From positions 26,437,922 to 26,501,921 of the forward strand of contig OU342806.1 of assembly GCA_910591455.2 (NCBI GenBank): a stretch of 64,000 bases of DNA, written 5' to 3'. Positions within the stretch are counted from its first letter, which is position 1. Every line of letters starts with the position of its first letter. The notes beneath the pieces were generated by a model, which had not been told where the DNA came from, did not search any database, and worked only from the letters and a program-made list of their open reading frames with translations. Both the position numbers and the translations under genes were made by a program. This document shows, piece after piece, positions 10,867-22,468 of this stretch. Source of the stretch: Pholis gunnellus. Its lineage: Eukaryota > Chordata > Actinopteri > Perciformes > Pholidae.

Positions 10867-13800
10867 AAAATCTATTAGATTAGATTAGATTAGAAAAACT
10901 TTATTAATCCCCAGTGGAGAAACTCATTTGCCACCCAAAAACTCAGACAGACGACACAGTCCACAGTACACAACAGACAAAGACACATTAAAAAGAATAA
11001 ATAGCAGCCATATAAAACATGATTGACATCAGAAAGATAGAAACCTCTAAAGGTGTTCATTAAAAAATCGAACAGCTGCTGGAATGAAAGACCTTCTCAG
11101 TCGTTCAGTAGAACACTGAGGCATCCTGAGTCTCTCACTAAATGAGCTTCGGAGTCCATTGAAGACACTGTTTAGTGGATGGCCTTCAAACAAGACAATT
11201 GTTTTTAACTTGGCCCTTGTTCGCTTTTCAACAGTGATTTCTAGTGAGTCTGGGGTAAGGCCAATCACTGAGCCAGCCTTTCTGATCATCTTATTGATCC
11301 TGTTTTTATCATCCGCAGTGATATCCCCCCCCCCCCCCCAGCAGAGCACAGCATAAAAAAGAACACTAGCCAAGATCCCCTGATAGAAAACATGAAGAAG
11401 CTTCCTGCTGATGTCAAATGATCTGAGCTTCCTCAGGAAGAAGAGTCTTAAAAACAGCATCAGTATTCTTTTTCCAGATTAATTTACTGTCCAGATAGAC
11501 CCTGAGATATTTATACGACTGGACAATTTCTATCTGCTGACCTGCAATTGTCACTGGGGAGTCCTCCTCCTTCTTCCTTCTGAAATCAATAACCAACTCT
11601 TTGGTCTTTCCAACTTTTAGTTTTAAAAAGTGTTCATCACACCAGCTGACAAAAGATTCAACCTCCCATTTGTAGGCCAGGTCATTGCCTCGGGTAAGTA
11701 GCCCAACCAGGGCAGTGTCATCTGAGAACTTCTGGACGTTACAGGAACACATTGCTCTGCCTATAGTCAGCTGTATAAAGTGAGAATAAAAAGGGGGATA
11801 AAACTGTTCCCTGTGGTGCTCCAGTTTTAGTTAAGATAGTGTCAGGCAGTTTTTTATCAAGCCTGACAAACTGTGGTCAAGACAGAAGGTAATCCAAAAC
11901 CCAAGCAACAGTTGTATTGTGCAGTTTGAAGGTCATATGTTTTTTAGCTAAATGGTACGATTGTATTGTATTAAAAGCACTGGAAAAGTCAAAGAACATG
12001 ATCCTAAAAGAGCTGGCAGTTGTTGCAAGATGACTATAAATACTGTGGAGCATAAAAAGTAGTGCATCATCTACCCCTACACCCTTCCTGTATGCAAACT
12101 GCAAAGGATCTTGATAGACTGAAACCTGTCTACTCAGGTGACACAGGACAACCCTTTCAAAACATTTCATTATGTGTGACGTCAGGGCTATAGCTCTGAG
12201 GTTAATAAGACTATGACTCCTCACACTGTTTTTCTTTGGGATTGGGACTAAGCAAGATGTTTTCCACATTACTGGAATTTTTGATGAAGACAGAGACAAG
12301 GAGCACAGCTGGTCAGCACAGACCTTAAGGGTGCGTGGATGGACACCGTCAAGGTCTGCTGCCTTGTTAACCTTAAGGCGCTTTAGCTGCTGTCAAACCT
12401 CCTCAACATTTATTACAATAGCTGGGCTACAGTCCTCAGGACTACTCAGTGCAAGAGAAGAGAGAATGCTCTCGTGAGATGCAGAGAAATCAAATTCATC
12501 AAACCTTGCGAAGAACTGATTTGCTTCATTTACATTGATCCCAGCACCAGGGACCCTGGGAGAACTGGTCCCATAGCCAGTAATAGATTTCATGCCGTTC
12601 CAAAGGCCCCTTGTGTGACTATTGGACATCTGCCCTTCAACCCTTTCCTTATATTTACGCTTACCCTGTTTGATTACTGCTTTTAATTCCTTTTGGGCAG
12701 TTTTAAGCAGATCTTTGTCGCCGCTGAGAAAAGCCGTTTTCTTCCTATTAATAGCAGCTTTGGTCTCCCTTGTCACCCAAGGTTTGTTATTAGGAAAAGT
12801 TTTTATTTGTTTACAGGGAATGATAGACTCAACACAGTAGTTAATATAACTGGTGACTTTGTCAGAGATGCTGTCCAGATCGTCATCATCCAGAAACACA
12901 GTCCAGTCAGTGGACTCAAAACACCCTCTTAACGTTTCACATGCATCCTCCGTCCACACACGAACAGTCTTGGACGTAACTGGCAGCTTCCGGATTAAAG
13001 GAGAGTAACTGGGTGTCAATAATATCAAATTATGATCTGATTGTCCAAGAGGGGGGAGCATCTTTGAAATAAAATTGTCCTTAATGTTCACATAAAACAA
13101 ATCGATAGTTTTATCACCCCTCGTAGGGCATGACACCATTTGTTTAAAAGAGGGTAGGGTGGCAGAGAGAGAGCAGTGATTAAAAATCCCCATTTATAAT
13201 AACCAGCGAGTCTGGAGAGGAGCGTTGCAGGTCATGGGTGACTCTGGATATGGTCTCTGTGGCCAACTTCCCATTACCCGATGGAGGAATAAAGACAACT
13301 TGTCACGAATTCCCCTTCATATTAGTTTGTTTTCATCCTGTCTGCTTGTTTTATTAACTCTCCTGTCATTTCAGATCCTACCATTCACCTCTGATTCCCC
13401 TCACCTGGTCCTCCACACCCATCTCACCTGCAGCCCATTCCCTCATTAGCCCTCACTATTTAGGTCCCCTCACTTGCACTTGTTCCCTACCAGATTGTCT
13501 TGTGTGTTATTGCCAAGTTCTCCAGCGTATCTTATATTGTTCTTGATCTGCCTGTTACGACCCTGTCTACCTGTTTTCGACCTTGGATTTTTGCCTGCCC
13601 CTTCTTGGATTTGTTCGCCTGTTTGACTGACCTCATGGTTTTGACCCTGCCTGAACACAAGTAAAGAACTTGTATTTTTGTCTCCGAGTTGTGCTTTTGG
13701 GTTGAAGTTGAACGTTCACATGGGAGAACTCCCTGGGCAAATAGTAACCGCGAGCAGCTCAATGTTCTGGTCACAAATGCTCTCTTTCACCGTGACATGA

Positions 13801-13930
13801 CCAGGATGACACCACCGGGCATTTAAAAGACATAAAAAAACATAAAACACGAGTACTAAAAACACAGACGCGCAGGTAGCAGAGTCGCACAGGTGACAGA
13901 GTTGCCAGCAAAGGGGGCGGCACCTCAAGA
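10867..13930 (-). mobile_element. Rex1/L2-type LINE, degenerate, interrupted by an LTR
   Basis: On the minus strand, in order: endonuclease N-terminal part (13930-13721: WCHPGHVTVKESICDQNIEL), an LTR insertion, endonuclease remainder (13300-12393: VSCPTRGDKTIDLFYV, PPLGQSDHNLILLTP, PNNKPWVTRETKAA), reverse transcriptase palm (12299-11414: RAIALTSHIMKCFERVV, FDFSSAFNTI, FSDDTALVGLL) and a C-terminal region (11460-11047: STERLRRSFIPAAVRFFNEH). The frame is broken many times. The 3' end carries TCTAA-type short repeats next to an AATAAAG motif, usual for Rex1/L2-like LINEs. A (C)n/(G)n run near 11327 disrupts one frame. Confidence 0.85.
13301..13720 (+). mobile_element. Solo LTR (Gypsy-like) inserted in the LINE endonuclease
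   Basis: The segment starts TGTCACGAATTCCCC, ends ..GTTCACA, and has a pyrimidine-rich body plus an AAGTAAAGAACTTG polyadenylation-like region near its 3' end, as in common fish Gypsy LTRs. It separates two parts of the LINE endonuclease that belong together, so it entered after the LINE. No internal retroviral-type genes accompany it. I could not find a clean target duplication. Confidence 0.65.
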
Positions 13931-14032
13931 AGGTATGGTCACATTTTAGTTTATTATATGATTTGCTAATCATAATAAAACTTCTTTAGAAGTGTATTAC
14001 TATCTATGCCCAGTAGGTGGCAGTGCAGCGCT
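13931..14032 (+). repeat. 3' LTR-like repeat, right half
   Basis: It resumes the LTR-like sequence exactly where the copy at 10855-10866 was cut (GTATGGTCACATTTT continues CACACAAAAT). It then matches 9510-9590 to CAGTAGGTGGCAGTGCAGC. A 16-base block present in the upstream copy around 9497 is missing here. Confidence 0.55.
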
Positions 14033-16209
14033 GTAGTTTAGCCTCGCGGTCCAGACTTACACTAGTGCAGCATCTCCTCATAGCTTGAGAAGACGTTGAA
14101 AGAAGAAGCCACACCTTTGCCTGTCTCAATAATTTCCTCAATATGACATATGAATTGGTGACCAATGTTTATTGAACATTTTTATAGATTACTTTGTGTT
14201 TCATGTGGTTAAGTAGCTACGTTGTTTTAAGACTGACTGTCGAGTGCTAGCTAAACTGATAGTAGCCTCGCATTACATTCCCTTGTTTCTTTCTGGCTCC
14301 TACACATTGTACTTTTTGTTTATGATGAAGCGAATCAACTCTTTTTGTCCTGGTAGGTCGTTTCATGCTAAATGTGTTAATTTATGTGACTGAAGGATGT
14401 GTATGGGTGTTGTGCATGTTAGTTAGCATTCGTTAGCGGTTCACTATGCTGTTGGAGCAGCGCCGCCATTTTAAACAGTGTCTTCCTCACATACGCCACT
14501 AGCTGTGAGCACAAAAGTGCAGTTAGGAAGGGTTTTATCCCAAGCAACAACTGTGTTGATTAAACATAGTAATGTAACTTGTTGATGTAATGATAGTAGT
14601 GTAAACTTTGATTATCTTGTTTAAGAGAATTGAATGTATTTTTCTTGTACTCTGTCATGTAAAACTGAAGGAACATATACAGGAGATTGTTTTCACTTGG
14701 AAAAGTGTGAAATAAATATAGCTTGAGAAGATGTTAAATGTAGCCACACATTTGCCTGTCTCAATCATTTCCTGTGTTCTCTGGCATAAATCTGTAATCA
14801 GGTTCTTTCAAGCTGGGACCTGTAACACTAAGAATGCGTTTTATTTGCTACTGAGCGTCTATGGATGTATTGTATTCAATGTATTGGTTATTTTATATGT
14901 CCTTTAGCAAGACCTAGTGGCGATTGTGAATAACTGCACTGAACAGGAAGTCAGCGAAGAGTAAATAGTCAAGAGTAACAGGAAGTGATGTTCAAGAAGC
15001 GCTGTGTGCCCATGGACTCATTGAGTGAGCATCTCAGCGTTCAATCTGTATAATCCTGTGCCTTGAAGTCCACAAAATCGGCTTCATCCGTAAGTGTGCT
15101 ACTATTTACAGTTATATTAACATGTTTATATTCATATTTCTTTGGTTCGATTAAAGTATTGTTGATGATGTTTACTGTCAACTACACATGATGTACTAGA
15201 TATTATTAAGTACTTACAAAGGCTCTTACTTTTTGTACTGTTGTGCTCTTTTTCAGTTTTACAAAAATATTACATATTTTCCACCCTTAAACTGGATTTT
15301 TGAGGAAGTTCATAGAGGAAGGTAACACTTGTCCTCTACATATTTATTGCATCTCTTATCTCTATTTGCACCTACTTGTTTGCGTGCTGCGATTGCTAAG
15401 AATGAACAAAAAAGGAAGAGATGGCAGTTCTGATGCAAAATCTGCTTACAATTTGGGGTACAGATATAATTCTATGCATGGTGTATATGATATTTTGGCA
15501 TGTTTTAGTGGCTCAAATTTCAAGTTTCAATTAAATGCATTTGAGGTGTCGCATGCGTAACATTTTCTCTTCCATTGCATCACCGGAGGTGCTCCGTGAC
15601 CTGGGAGCTGCTGACAAGAAACTGCTCTCACCTGCTTCTTCAAATTGAAGCTCCCCAGCCACTACCAGACCTATAAGATGTTTCATAAGGACATGATGAT
15701 GGCCATCAGTTCCATCAGTTCTGGTTTTGGGTTTGCGTAGATGAAAATATCAAGGTGTTGCACTTGAATTCCTGTTCACATATGACCACATATGCCCTAT
15801 TTAGTTTCTGGAGTTCTTTAAATATGAGTATTTTATTCAAGTGTTCAATACCACTACCAATACTGTTAAACCATAACAATGACCAGTCCCTTGAACCACA
15901 GTTAAGCAGTACATTGTTGTTGTTTTTTAGGGTTTTTTTATGTACAAATTGTATGCAAGAAAGGCATGAGTAAAAACAATGCAAACTTCAAATTAAATGC
16001 TCTTAGTCATTACTTCACACATGTTAAACATTTTTGGGAAGTTCAGGAGTAATGTGAGCACATCATGCTATATCTTCACCATGAAAAATAAAAAAAAGGA
16101 AATATAAACTTGAACATAGTAAGCGTTAAGTAAACAAATAATTTCAAGTTTAATTACTTACTGAAAATTCGACTGGAGTTGTATGACACGTCAAGCATGT
16201 AATAATTAC
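14033..16209. other. Unassigned intergenic DNA with a direct repeat
   Basis: No gene is recognised. A diverged ~55-bp segment occurs twice in direct orientation, at 14085-14140 and 14720-14775 (TAGCTTGAGAAGA..., TTTGCCTGTCTCAAT). A GCCGCCATTTT motif at ~14463 matches a YY1 core but nothing else marks a promoter. The open frames at 15300-15560 and 15715-15984 show no domain or compositional support. Confidence 0.4.
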
Positions 16210-16413
16210 CTTGCCTCAATTAAGTTCTCAACATACTGGACAGTGTTGAGATATAAGTCAACTCCGAAACTGTCAGACTCTTGCAATGGTTCAATGTGGT
16301 CTTGCAGCTGCATCATTTCAGGATCTGAGAGGCCTGTCCAGTGTAGGAACATTGACCCCAGGATGAGGCTCATTTGAGTATCCACTCTCCTCCCATTGAA
16401 TCTCTGGTATACC
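16210..16413 (-). CDS. Exon-like segment, possibly the C-terminal part of an integrase-like gene
   Basis: On the minus strand a pyrimidine-rich acceptor (CTGTCTTTGTCAG) precedes an open 204-nt segment with an AAG|GTAATT donor. It encodes YQRFNGRRVDTQM, then LILGSMFLHWTGLSDPEM and PLQESDSFGVDLYLNTV. The PLQES.SFGVDLY stretch resembles the C-terminal end of fish integrase-core (Ginger-like, transposon-derived) proteins, of which an earlier part lies at 18363-18660. The match is from memory and weak. It may equally be an exon of an unrecognised gene. Confidence 0.4.
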
Positions 16414-16435
16414 CTGACAAAGACAGATACGTGTA

Positions 16436-18027
16436 CAGTGGGGGAAAAAAGTATTTAGTCAGCCACCAATTGTGCAAGTTCTCCCACTTAAAAAGATGAG
16501 AGAGGCCTGTAATTTTCATCATAGGTACACTTCAACTATGAGAGACAAAATGAGAAAAAAAAATCCAGAAAATCACTGTCTGATTTTTAAAGAATTTATT
16601 TGCAAATTATGGTGGAAAATAAGTATTTGGTCACCCATATACAAACAAGATTTCTGGCTTTCACAGACCTGTAACTTCTTCTTTAAGAGGCTCCTCTGTC
16701 CTCCACTCGTTACCTGTATTAATGGCACCTGTTTGAACTCGTTATCAGTATAAAAGACACCTGTCCACAACCTCAAACAGTCACACTCCAAACTCCACTA
16801 TGGCCAAGACCAAAGAGCTGTCAAAGGACACCAGAAACAAAATTGTAGACCTGCACCAGGCTGTGAAGACTGAATCTGCAATAGGTAAGCAGCTTGGTGT
16901 GAAGAAATCAACTGTGGGAGCAATTATTAGAAAATGGAAGACATACAAGACCACTGATAATGTCCCTCGATCTGGGGCTCCATGCAAGATCTCACCCCGT
17001 GGGGTCAAAATGATCACAAGAATGGAGAGCAAAAATCCCAGAACCACACGGGGGGACCTAGTGAATGACCTGCAGAGAGCTGGGACCAAAGTAACAAAGG
17101 CTACCATCAGTAACACACTACGCCGCCAGGGACTCAAATCCTGCAGTGCCAGACGTGTCCCCCTGCTCAAGCCAGTACATGTCCAGGCCCGTCTGAAGTT
17201 AGCTAGAGAGCATTTGGATGATCCAGAAGAGGATTGGGAGAATGTCAGATGAAACCAAAATAGAACGTTTTGGTAGAAACTCAACTAGTGTGTTTGGAGG
17301 AGAAAGAATGCGGAGTTGCATCCAAAGAACACCATACCTACTGTGAAGCATGGGGGTGGAAACATCATGCTTTGGGGCTGTTTTTCTGCAAAGGGACCAG
17401 GACAACTGATCCGTGTAAAGGAAAGAATGAATGGGGCCATGTATCGTGAGGTTTTGAGTGAAAACCTCCTTCCATCAGCAAGGGCGTTGAAGATGAAACG
17501 TGGCTGGGTCTTTCAGCATGACAATGATCCCAAACACACCGTCCGGGCAACGAAGGAGTGGCTTCGTAAGAAGCATTTCAAGGTCCTGGAGTGGCCTACA
17601 CAGTCTCCAGATCTCAACCCCATAGAAAATCTTTGGAGGGAGTTGAAAGTCCGTGTTGCCCAGCGACAGCCCTAAAACATCACTGCTCTAGAGGAGATCT
17701 GCATGGAGGAATGGGCCAAAATACCAGCAACAGTGTGTGAAAACCTTGTGAAGACTTACAGAAAACGTTTGACCTCCGTCATTGCCGACAAAGGGTATAT
17801 AACAAAGTATTGAGATGAACTTTTGTTATTGACCAAATACTTATTTTCCACCATAATTTGCAAATAAATTCTTTAAAAATCAGACGATGTGATTTTCTGA
17901 ATTTTTTTTTTTCCTCATTTTGTCTCTCATAGTTGAGGTATACCTATGATGAAAATTACAGGCCTCATCTTTTTAAGTGAGAGAACTTGCACAATTGGTG
18001 GCTGACAAAAAATGTTTTCCCCCACTG
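16436..18027 (+). mobile_element. Tc1-type transposon, near full length, inactivated
   Basis: The ends (CAGTGGGGGAAAAAAGTA and its inverse) are flanked by TA at 16434-16435 and 18028-18029. Long inverted repeats share AATTGTGCAAGTTCTC, TAATTTTCATCATAGGTA and the reverse complement of TTTATTTGCAAATTATGGTG. The 1,592-bp length is usual for Tc1 elements. It lies between two parts of an integrase-like coding sequence on the opposite strand. Confidence 0.95.
16800..17813 (+). pseudogene. Tc1 transposase, broken by a deletion and a premature stop
   Basis: The frame 16800-17252 gives the N-terminal paired-like HTH DNA-binding half (SKDTRNKIVDLHQAVKTESA, KQLGVKKSTVGAIIRKWK, then RTTRGDLVNDLQ and ATISNTLRRQGLKS). 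A small deletion near 17245 shifts the frame at the first catalytic Asp (the SDETK region). The rest continues from about 17247 in other frames: KHGGGNIMLWGCFSAKGPG, FQHDNDPKHTVRATKEWL (second Asp) and WPTQSPDLNPIENLWRELK (the Glu of DD34E). A stop at 17673 truncates it before NITALEE. It cannot encode an intact enzyme. Intact relatives are ~340 aa. Confidence 0.9.
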
Positions 18028-18362
18028 TATACGAATTGTATTTAATTACCTTTTAATATGCACACACAAATTTAAAGAAGCACTGTTCCCTTACCATTGC
18101 TTATTACAAAATAGGTCTTAGTTTGGGATGAAAGAAAATGGAATATAATTAACCATGATTGAGGTAAAATATGAAGGTAATCATGGAATATAATGGAAAA
18201 GACGAAGCTATACTAGGATTCTCTCCATGTCGCTCGAGGTGCAAAAAAAACATTATTCCAAAGTACTGTGCAGTTGTGTTGGACACAATTATTGCTTGCT
18301 CAAAGCCAAGGCTTTTAGAATCCAAGAAGGGGAGTTATTTCATGATTGTGATGAGACATTAA

Positions 18363-18660
18363 AAAAATGACTTCAGGAGCAGGAGCCGCAACAGGATTCA
18401 GGGCCTGGCCCACCTGCCACAACTGGTTTGGTGTCAGGTTTTGCTCTGTCCCGATGGAATGGTTGTCCCACGCCTCACTGAAGACATCCAGGCTTGCCTG
18501 TATTCGTGGCAGAAACACGTAGTGGCAGCAGAATATGTGCAGGATGTTGCTGATGTCAAGCAGGTGTTGGTCCTCAAGAGTGCAGGGTGTTATAATACAC
18601 ACCTGTTACACTCATGAACACATCACGCCACAGGCGTTCAATTCTGTATTTGAGGGTTTT
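18363..18660 (-). pseudogene. Integrase-core (Ginger-like) protein fragment
   Basis: The minus strand reads GPKTLKYRIERLWRDVFMSV, TGVYYNTLHS, then after a one-base frame change EDQHLLDISNILHIFCCHYV, FLPRIQASLDVFSEAWDNHS and TEQNLTPNQLW. This is the pattern of the C-terminal half of fish integrase-core proteins derived from Ginger-type or LTR-type elements (RIERLWRDV, FCCHYVFLPR, LTPNQLW). The frameshift near 18590 indicates a pseudogene, unless it marks a missed splice. The Tc1 copy at 16436-18027 lies downstream on the same strand sense. Confidence 0.6.
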
Positions 18661-19030
18661 AGGTCCTGAACCTCAGAACTGTGGAAAGCCGCATGTTGAA
18701 AAGCAGCCCACAGAGGAGAAGAAGCCCCCCCTCCCCCTTTGCTCCCATTCTTAACAGGGCAGGAATCAGCAGGTCCAGATCAAAATCATAAGATATTTAA
18801 TAACTACAGAAGCCGAACATTTGCAAGCTGAATTACTCCATTATTAACAAAACAAACATAATATTCCATGAAATATGAGACCCCGTTCAGGCCACCCAGC
18901 AAACTAGTGTGTTCACTGAATGGCCCCAAGTGCAAATTCACAGTGCCAAAAATCTTCAGAAAGTGCACAAACAGGTTGCTCACTGTTTTTGAATAAAGGG
19001 TTGGAAATTAATGCTTTTTTGTTTCATGTT

Positions 19031-19115
19031 TTTTTATCCGATTCATCGATTAATCGAAAAAATAATCGACAGATTAATCGATTATTAGAATAATCGTTAG
19101 TTAGTTGCAGCCCTA
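19031..19115 (-). mobile_element. hAT terminal fragment (GATTAATCGATT-rich end)
   Basis: The sequence ending CGTTAGTTAGTTGCAGCCCT, preceded by repeated ATCGATTAATCG motifs, is the reverse complement of a very common fish hAT end (AGGGCTGCAACTAA...). I found no partner end nearby, so it is a truncated copy. Confidence 0.6.
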
Positions 19116-22100
19116 GCCCCAAGGAAGGGGCCCCTAGCCCCAAGGAAGTCTGACTCTCTCCGTCGATCCACCCCCAAAGTTACATTCTTGAGCCTATCGA
19201 TCATCTTCCACGATTGAGTCATCCAATAAGCCCCTCCTGGGCCATGCCTTTTGTTCTGTTCTTCACACCTAGGCCAGCCAGTTTCGTTCCAAACCCCCAT
19301 AGCAGACACTACCTTACATTCTTGGGGCCAGTTTCTTTGTTTGGTTTGCCAAACCCCCGCTTCCAGTACACTCCTCACCCCCTCCTCTTATAGCATGAAA
19401 TTACCTCTGATGATGAAATGACTTCTTGGTTTAAACTCTTCGCTTTAAAACTTAAGATTCTTCACAAGGGGAAAAAAGAACATTTTCACAACTTGTACAA
19501 GAGATCGCTTAACATCAATAATTACAAAAAAATGTCTAGAATATATATATAGGACCTATGGTGACCTTCAAAAATACACTGACTTCATTATGCATTCTCT
19601 TAATGGAATAATTAATTATCTTTATTCTGCTTACATGACCCTACTACTTTTACTTATAGTTATTCTCATAAAGCACAACCTGGTGATTACTTTTACTTTA
19701 CTGAAGCCGGCTTCTGGTGAACACAGACTTAAGACTTACAAAGGTGAGCTGCTGCTGTTGCTCTGTCTGCCACTCAGCGTCAGTGTGTTGACTGACCGGC
19801 AGCTTGCTGCTGCAGTATAAGTTAACGTTACCGTGTCATGGCTGCCTTTCTGTTTACATTATGAGCGATGGTAACATTAACCCCTTGCTGAGAACATCTT
19901 CAACACCATTACTAACGTGATTTCACAGTTAGCTTTGTCTAATTCTACCATACTGAAAATATTTGAAAACACACTTGCAACCAGTCAGGAATATACAGTT
20001 GGCAATCATGACCAGTCTACAACTCAACAAATAGTCCATTAACATTTGCATGCATGTTAGTGAAGTCCACAAGCTACAAAAACAGTCTAAAAGCTACTAA
20101 AATTGCTTTTACCTAGCAAATCATTTGAGAGCAATATCATGTTAGCTTAATGTTAACATAAATACTACACAACTAAGCTAGCTGTTGTAACGTTAGCTAA
20201 AGTAGCAACTAAGCTAACGTTAGTTGTAACGTTAGCTAAAGTACACAATTGATAGTGTCAGCTAAATGATTTTTTCTATCAAACACTGTTTTAGAACAAA
20301 TATAACACACATATGTATAAATTGCTTACTTACCGAAAACTGAGACCTGTGGACAGAAGGCAATGCCGGAGCTTCCAACGGAAATCCCCCAGAGTGAAAA
20401 TAATCCCCGCCTTCAGAATTTGAATTTCTAGCACTTCTGCCCATGCGCAGACAGGAAAGCGTGTGGAAATGAAATTGTACAAGCACATAAGTATAAGCAT
20501 GAATAAAATATACTAAAACGGCAAGATATCAAAATATATATTTTTAAAATGTGCTTTCGGCGCATTTTCACAGTAATACATTTTAACACATTCCAAAAGA
20601 ATAGTACAATTAATATATTGAAATAATAGCATGAATATGTTTACCTACTAATTACACTCAAATATTACTTAAAATATAAAAATAATTCTGTATATTTCAA
20701 ATCTGTATTTATAAAATGTGCTTTAAATACATTGTTTCAATGGCAATTTAGAGCATACATTTTGAAATGTTTGAAAACAAAGAAATACATTTTAAGTAAT
20801 TGCACAGAACTTTAAAATATACAGATTACAGTTTTATGTTTTCAATAAAAAGAAGAAAAAAAAGAAAGAAAAAAAGAGAAGACAAAATGTCAAAAATTCA
20901 AATCCCCAAAAGACCTTCAAAAGTGTCCAAGACCTGAAGGCCTGCAGCCCAAAAAAAAACCAAGAGGCATATAGCCCTGATTCTTTGTTCTGTCCTCCTT
21001 ACTCTGCACTTCTTTAACCTCCTGGTCCATATATGGTAGACAACTAATTATTCTCAATTCATTGGATAAAGCAGTTTACGTAGTCTTATCTATTCTGACA
21101 GACTTGTTCTTTAAGTTAACACTTTCTTGCTAGCTCCCCTATGAAGGTTTCTGTCTGGCTTTTATTGAACAGGATGTTCTGCTAACAATTACTATAGTTG
21201 CAGTTTCTGCACTTACAAGCTGTTTACTATGCTGACTCTGACAATTGTCAGAGTAAGTTAAACCCAAAATGAATTAATTTACTTATCTTTTCCATTCAGT
21301 CAACATAGAAGCACATATGATTACATAACGATAAATGATAGAAAAACACATGAAGGCTATCATCATTAAATTGACACTAAATATATGACATTACATGTAA
21401 AGAATATATCTGAGATCAAAACACTGATAGCTCAATATAAAGAAAGAAATCGTAACTCATCAAAGAGAATGAAACTTAAATGAGGATAAAACATATGAAT
21501 AAAAAGTAAATTACACTTTAAGATAGCACTTCCTATATGGCTATAGATTTCATATTTGTCAGTTAGGCGTGAAACCCCAAATATGCCTAAAAGTACCCAA
21601 TGTATACGTGTCAGCCAGATGCCCAAACCACAGAACGTTGCTGTTGCTCTTTTTAGGGTCTCGCAGAGGTGTTAGGTAGCATCAAAGTTAATCTGCAGTA
21701 CCACAGTTTTACTCTGTTTCAAGTATTAGTTTAATCTTCTATTTAATAGGGCAACTAATCAATTGGTGAATCTATTATTTAACTCGAAGAATAGAGAGAT
21801 CTGTTTTGGGTGTGGTGTGTCTCGGACATTTTTGGTGGATACCTCAACAATAGTCTTTATGACGTGTGACAGTTTGTAGAAGAAAATGAAATCTACTCAA
21901 ACTGAGGATGGATTTAGTCCTCTCTCCGACCACAGAAACTTAACTGATGAAATACAGGAATGTAATCACAATTCAATGCCACTACTAATTCTGAAGGTTT
22001 CTGCGTTTAGGGGAGTATTTGACTTGTGCTTGGCATGTTTTTTCTCTCATATTACAGTCGCAGTTTTCAACAGCCCTCCTCCCACAGCAGTCTTCTGCAG

Positions 22101-22372
22101 ACCAGTGTTATTGGATGGGAACTTAATTTTACAAGACAGTGTCATGCTGGTGTCTCCAACATGCTAAAGAGCAGGTAGTCTGTTGCATTGGTTCCCAACT
22201 CGATTCAGCCTGACAGTCTGCATCCCCCTACAGCTCCAGAGATCAATCTGAGGGGTCACGAGACAGGTAACATGGTAGCATAGAAGAAAAGACCAATTCA
22301 TCTGGTTTTTACTCTTGTTTTGTGAGATTAGGAAAACAAATTGAAAATGTTCGAGAGTCAAACTTTCTGTAA
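19116..22372. other. Intergenic DNA; a possible minus-strand first exon near 20334
   Basis: Bases 19116-19385 start with a short tandem duplication of CCCCTAGCCCCAAGGAAG and look repeat-derived. Bases 20100-20250 hold clustered GTTAGCTAA/AACGTTA motifs. On the minus strand, GTTTTCG|GTAAGTAAG at 20334 is a strong donor preceded by a stretch containing ATGCGC-type CpG sequence. It could be a first exon of the integrase-like locus to its left, but no coding link can be shown. The rest, especially 20500-21600, is AT-rich and without recognisable features. Confidence 0.3.
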
Positions 22373-22468
22373 CTCAATGGCAATAAAACTGAAGTCATTT
22401 TATTTGGACCACAGCATTTGATCAACATTATATCTTCTCATATTGGCCCTTTGACCTTTTCTGTTTAA
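22373..22468 (+). pseudogene. LINE reverse-transcriptase scrap
   Basis: The open stretch reads LNGNKTEVILFGP and ends at a stop at 22466-22468. The LN.NKTEVILFG signature follows the catalytic palm in L2-type LINE reverse transcriptases. No other part of that LINE is recognisable beside it. Confidence 0.6.

Noticed and set aside
14461..14475. CpG-type promoter with a YY1 site
   Set aside because: A single GCCGCCATTTT core without a nearby exon, CpG cluster or splice donor is not enough to call a promoter.
19097..19378. 93-codon minus-strand frame near a duplicated CCCCAAGGAAG
   Set aside because: It starts inside a short tandem duplication next to a hAT end and shows no recognisable protein motif.
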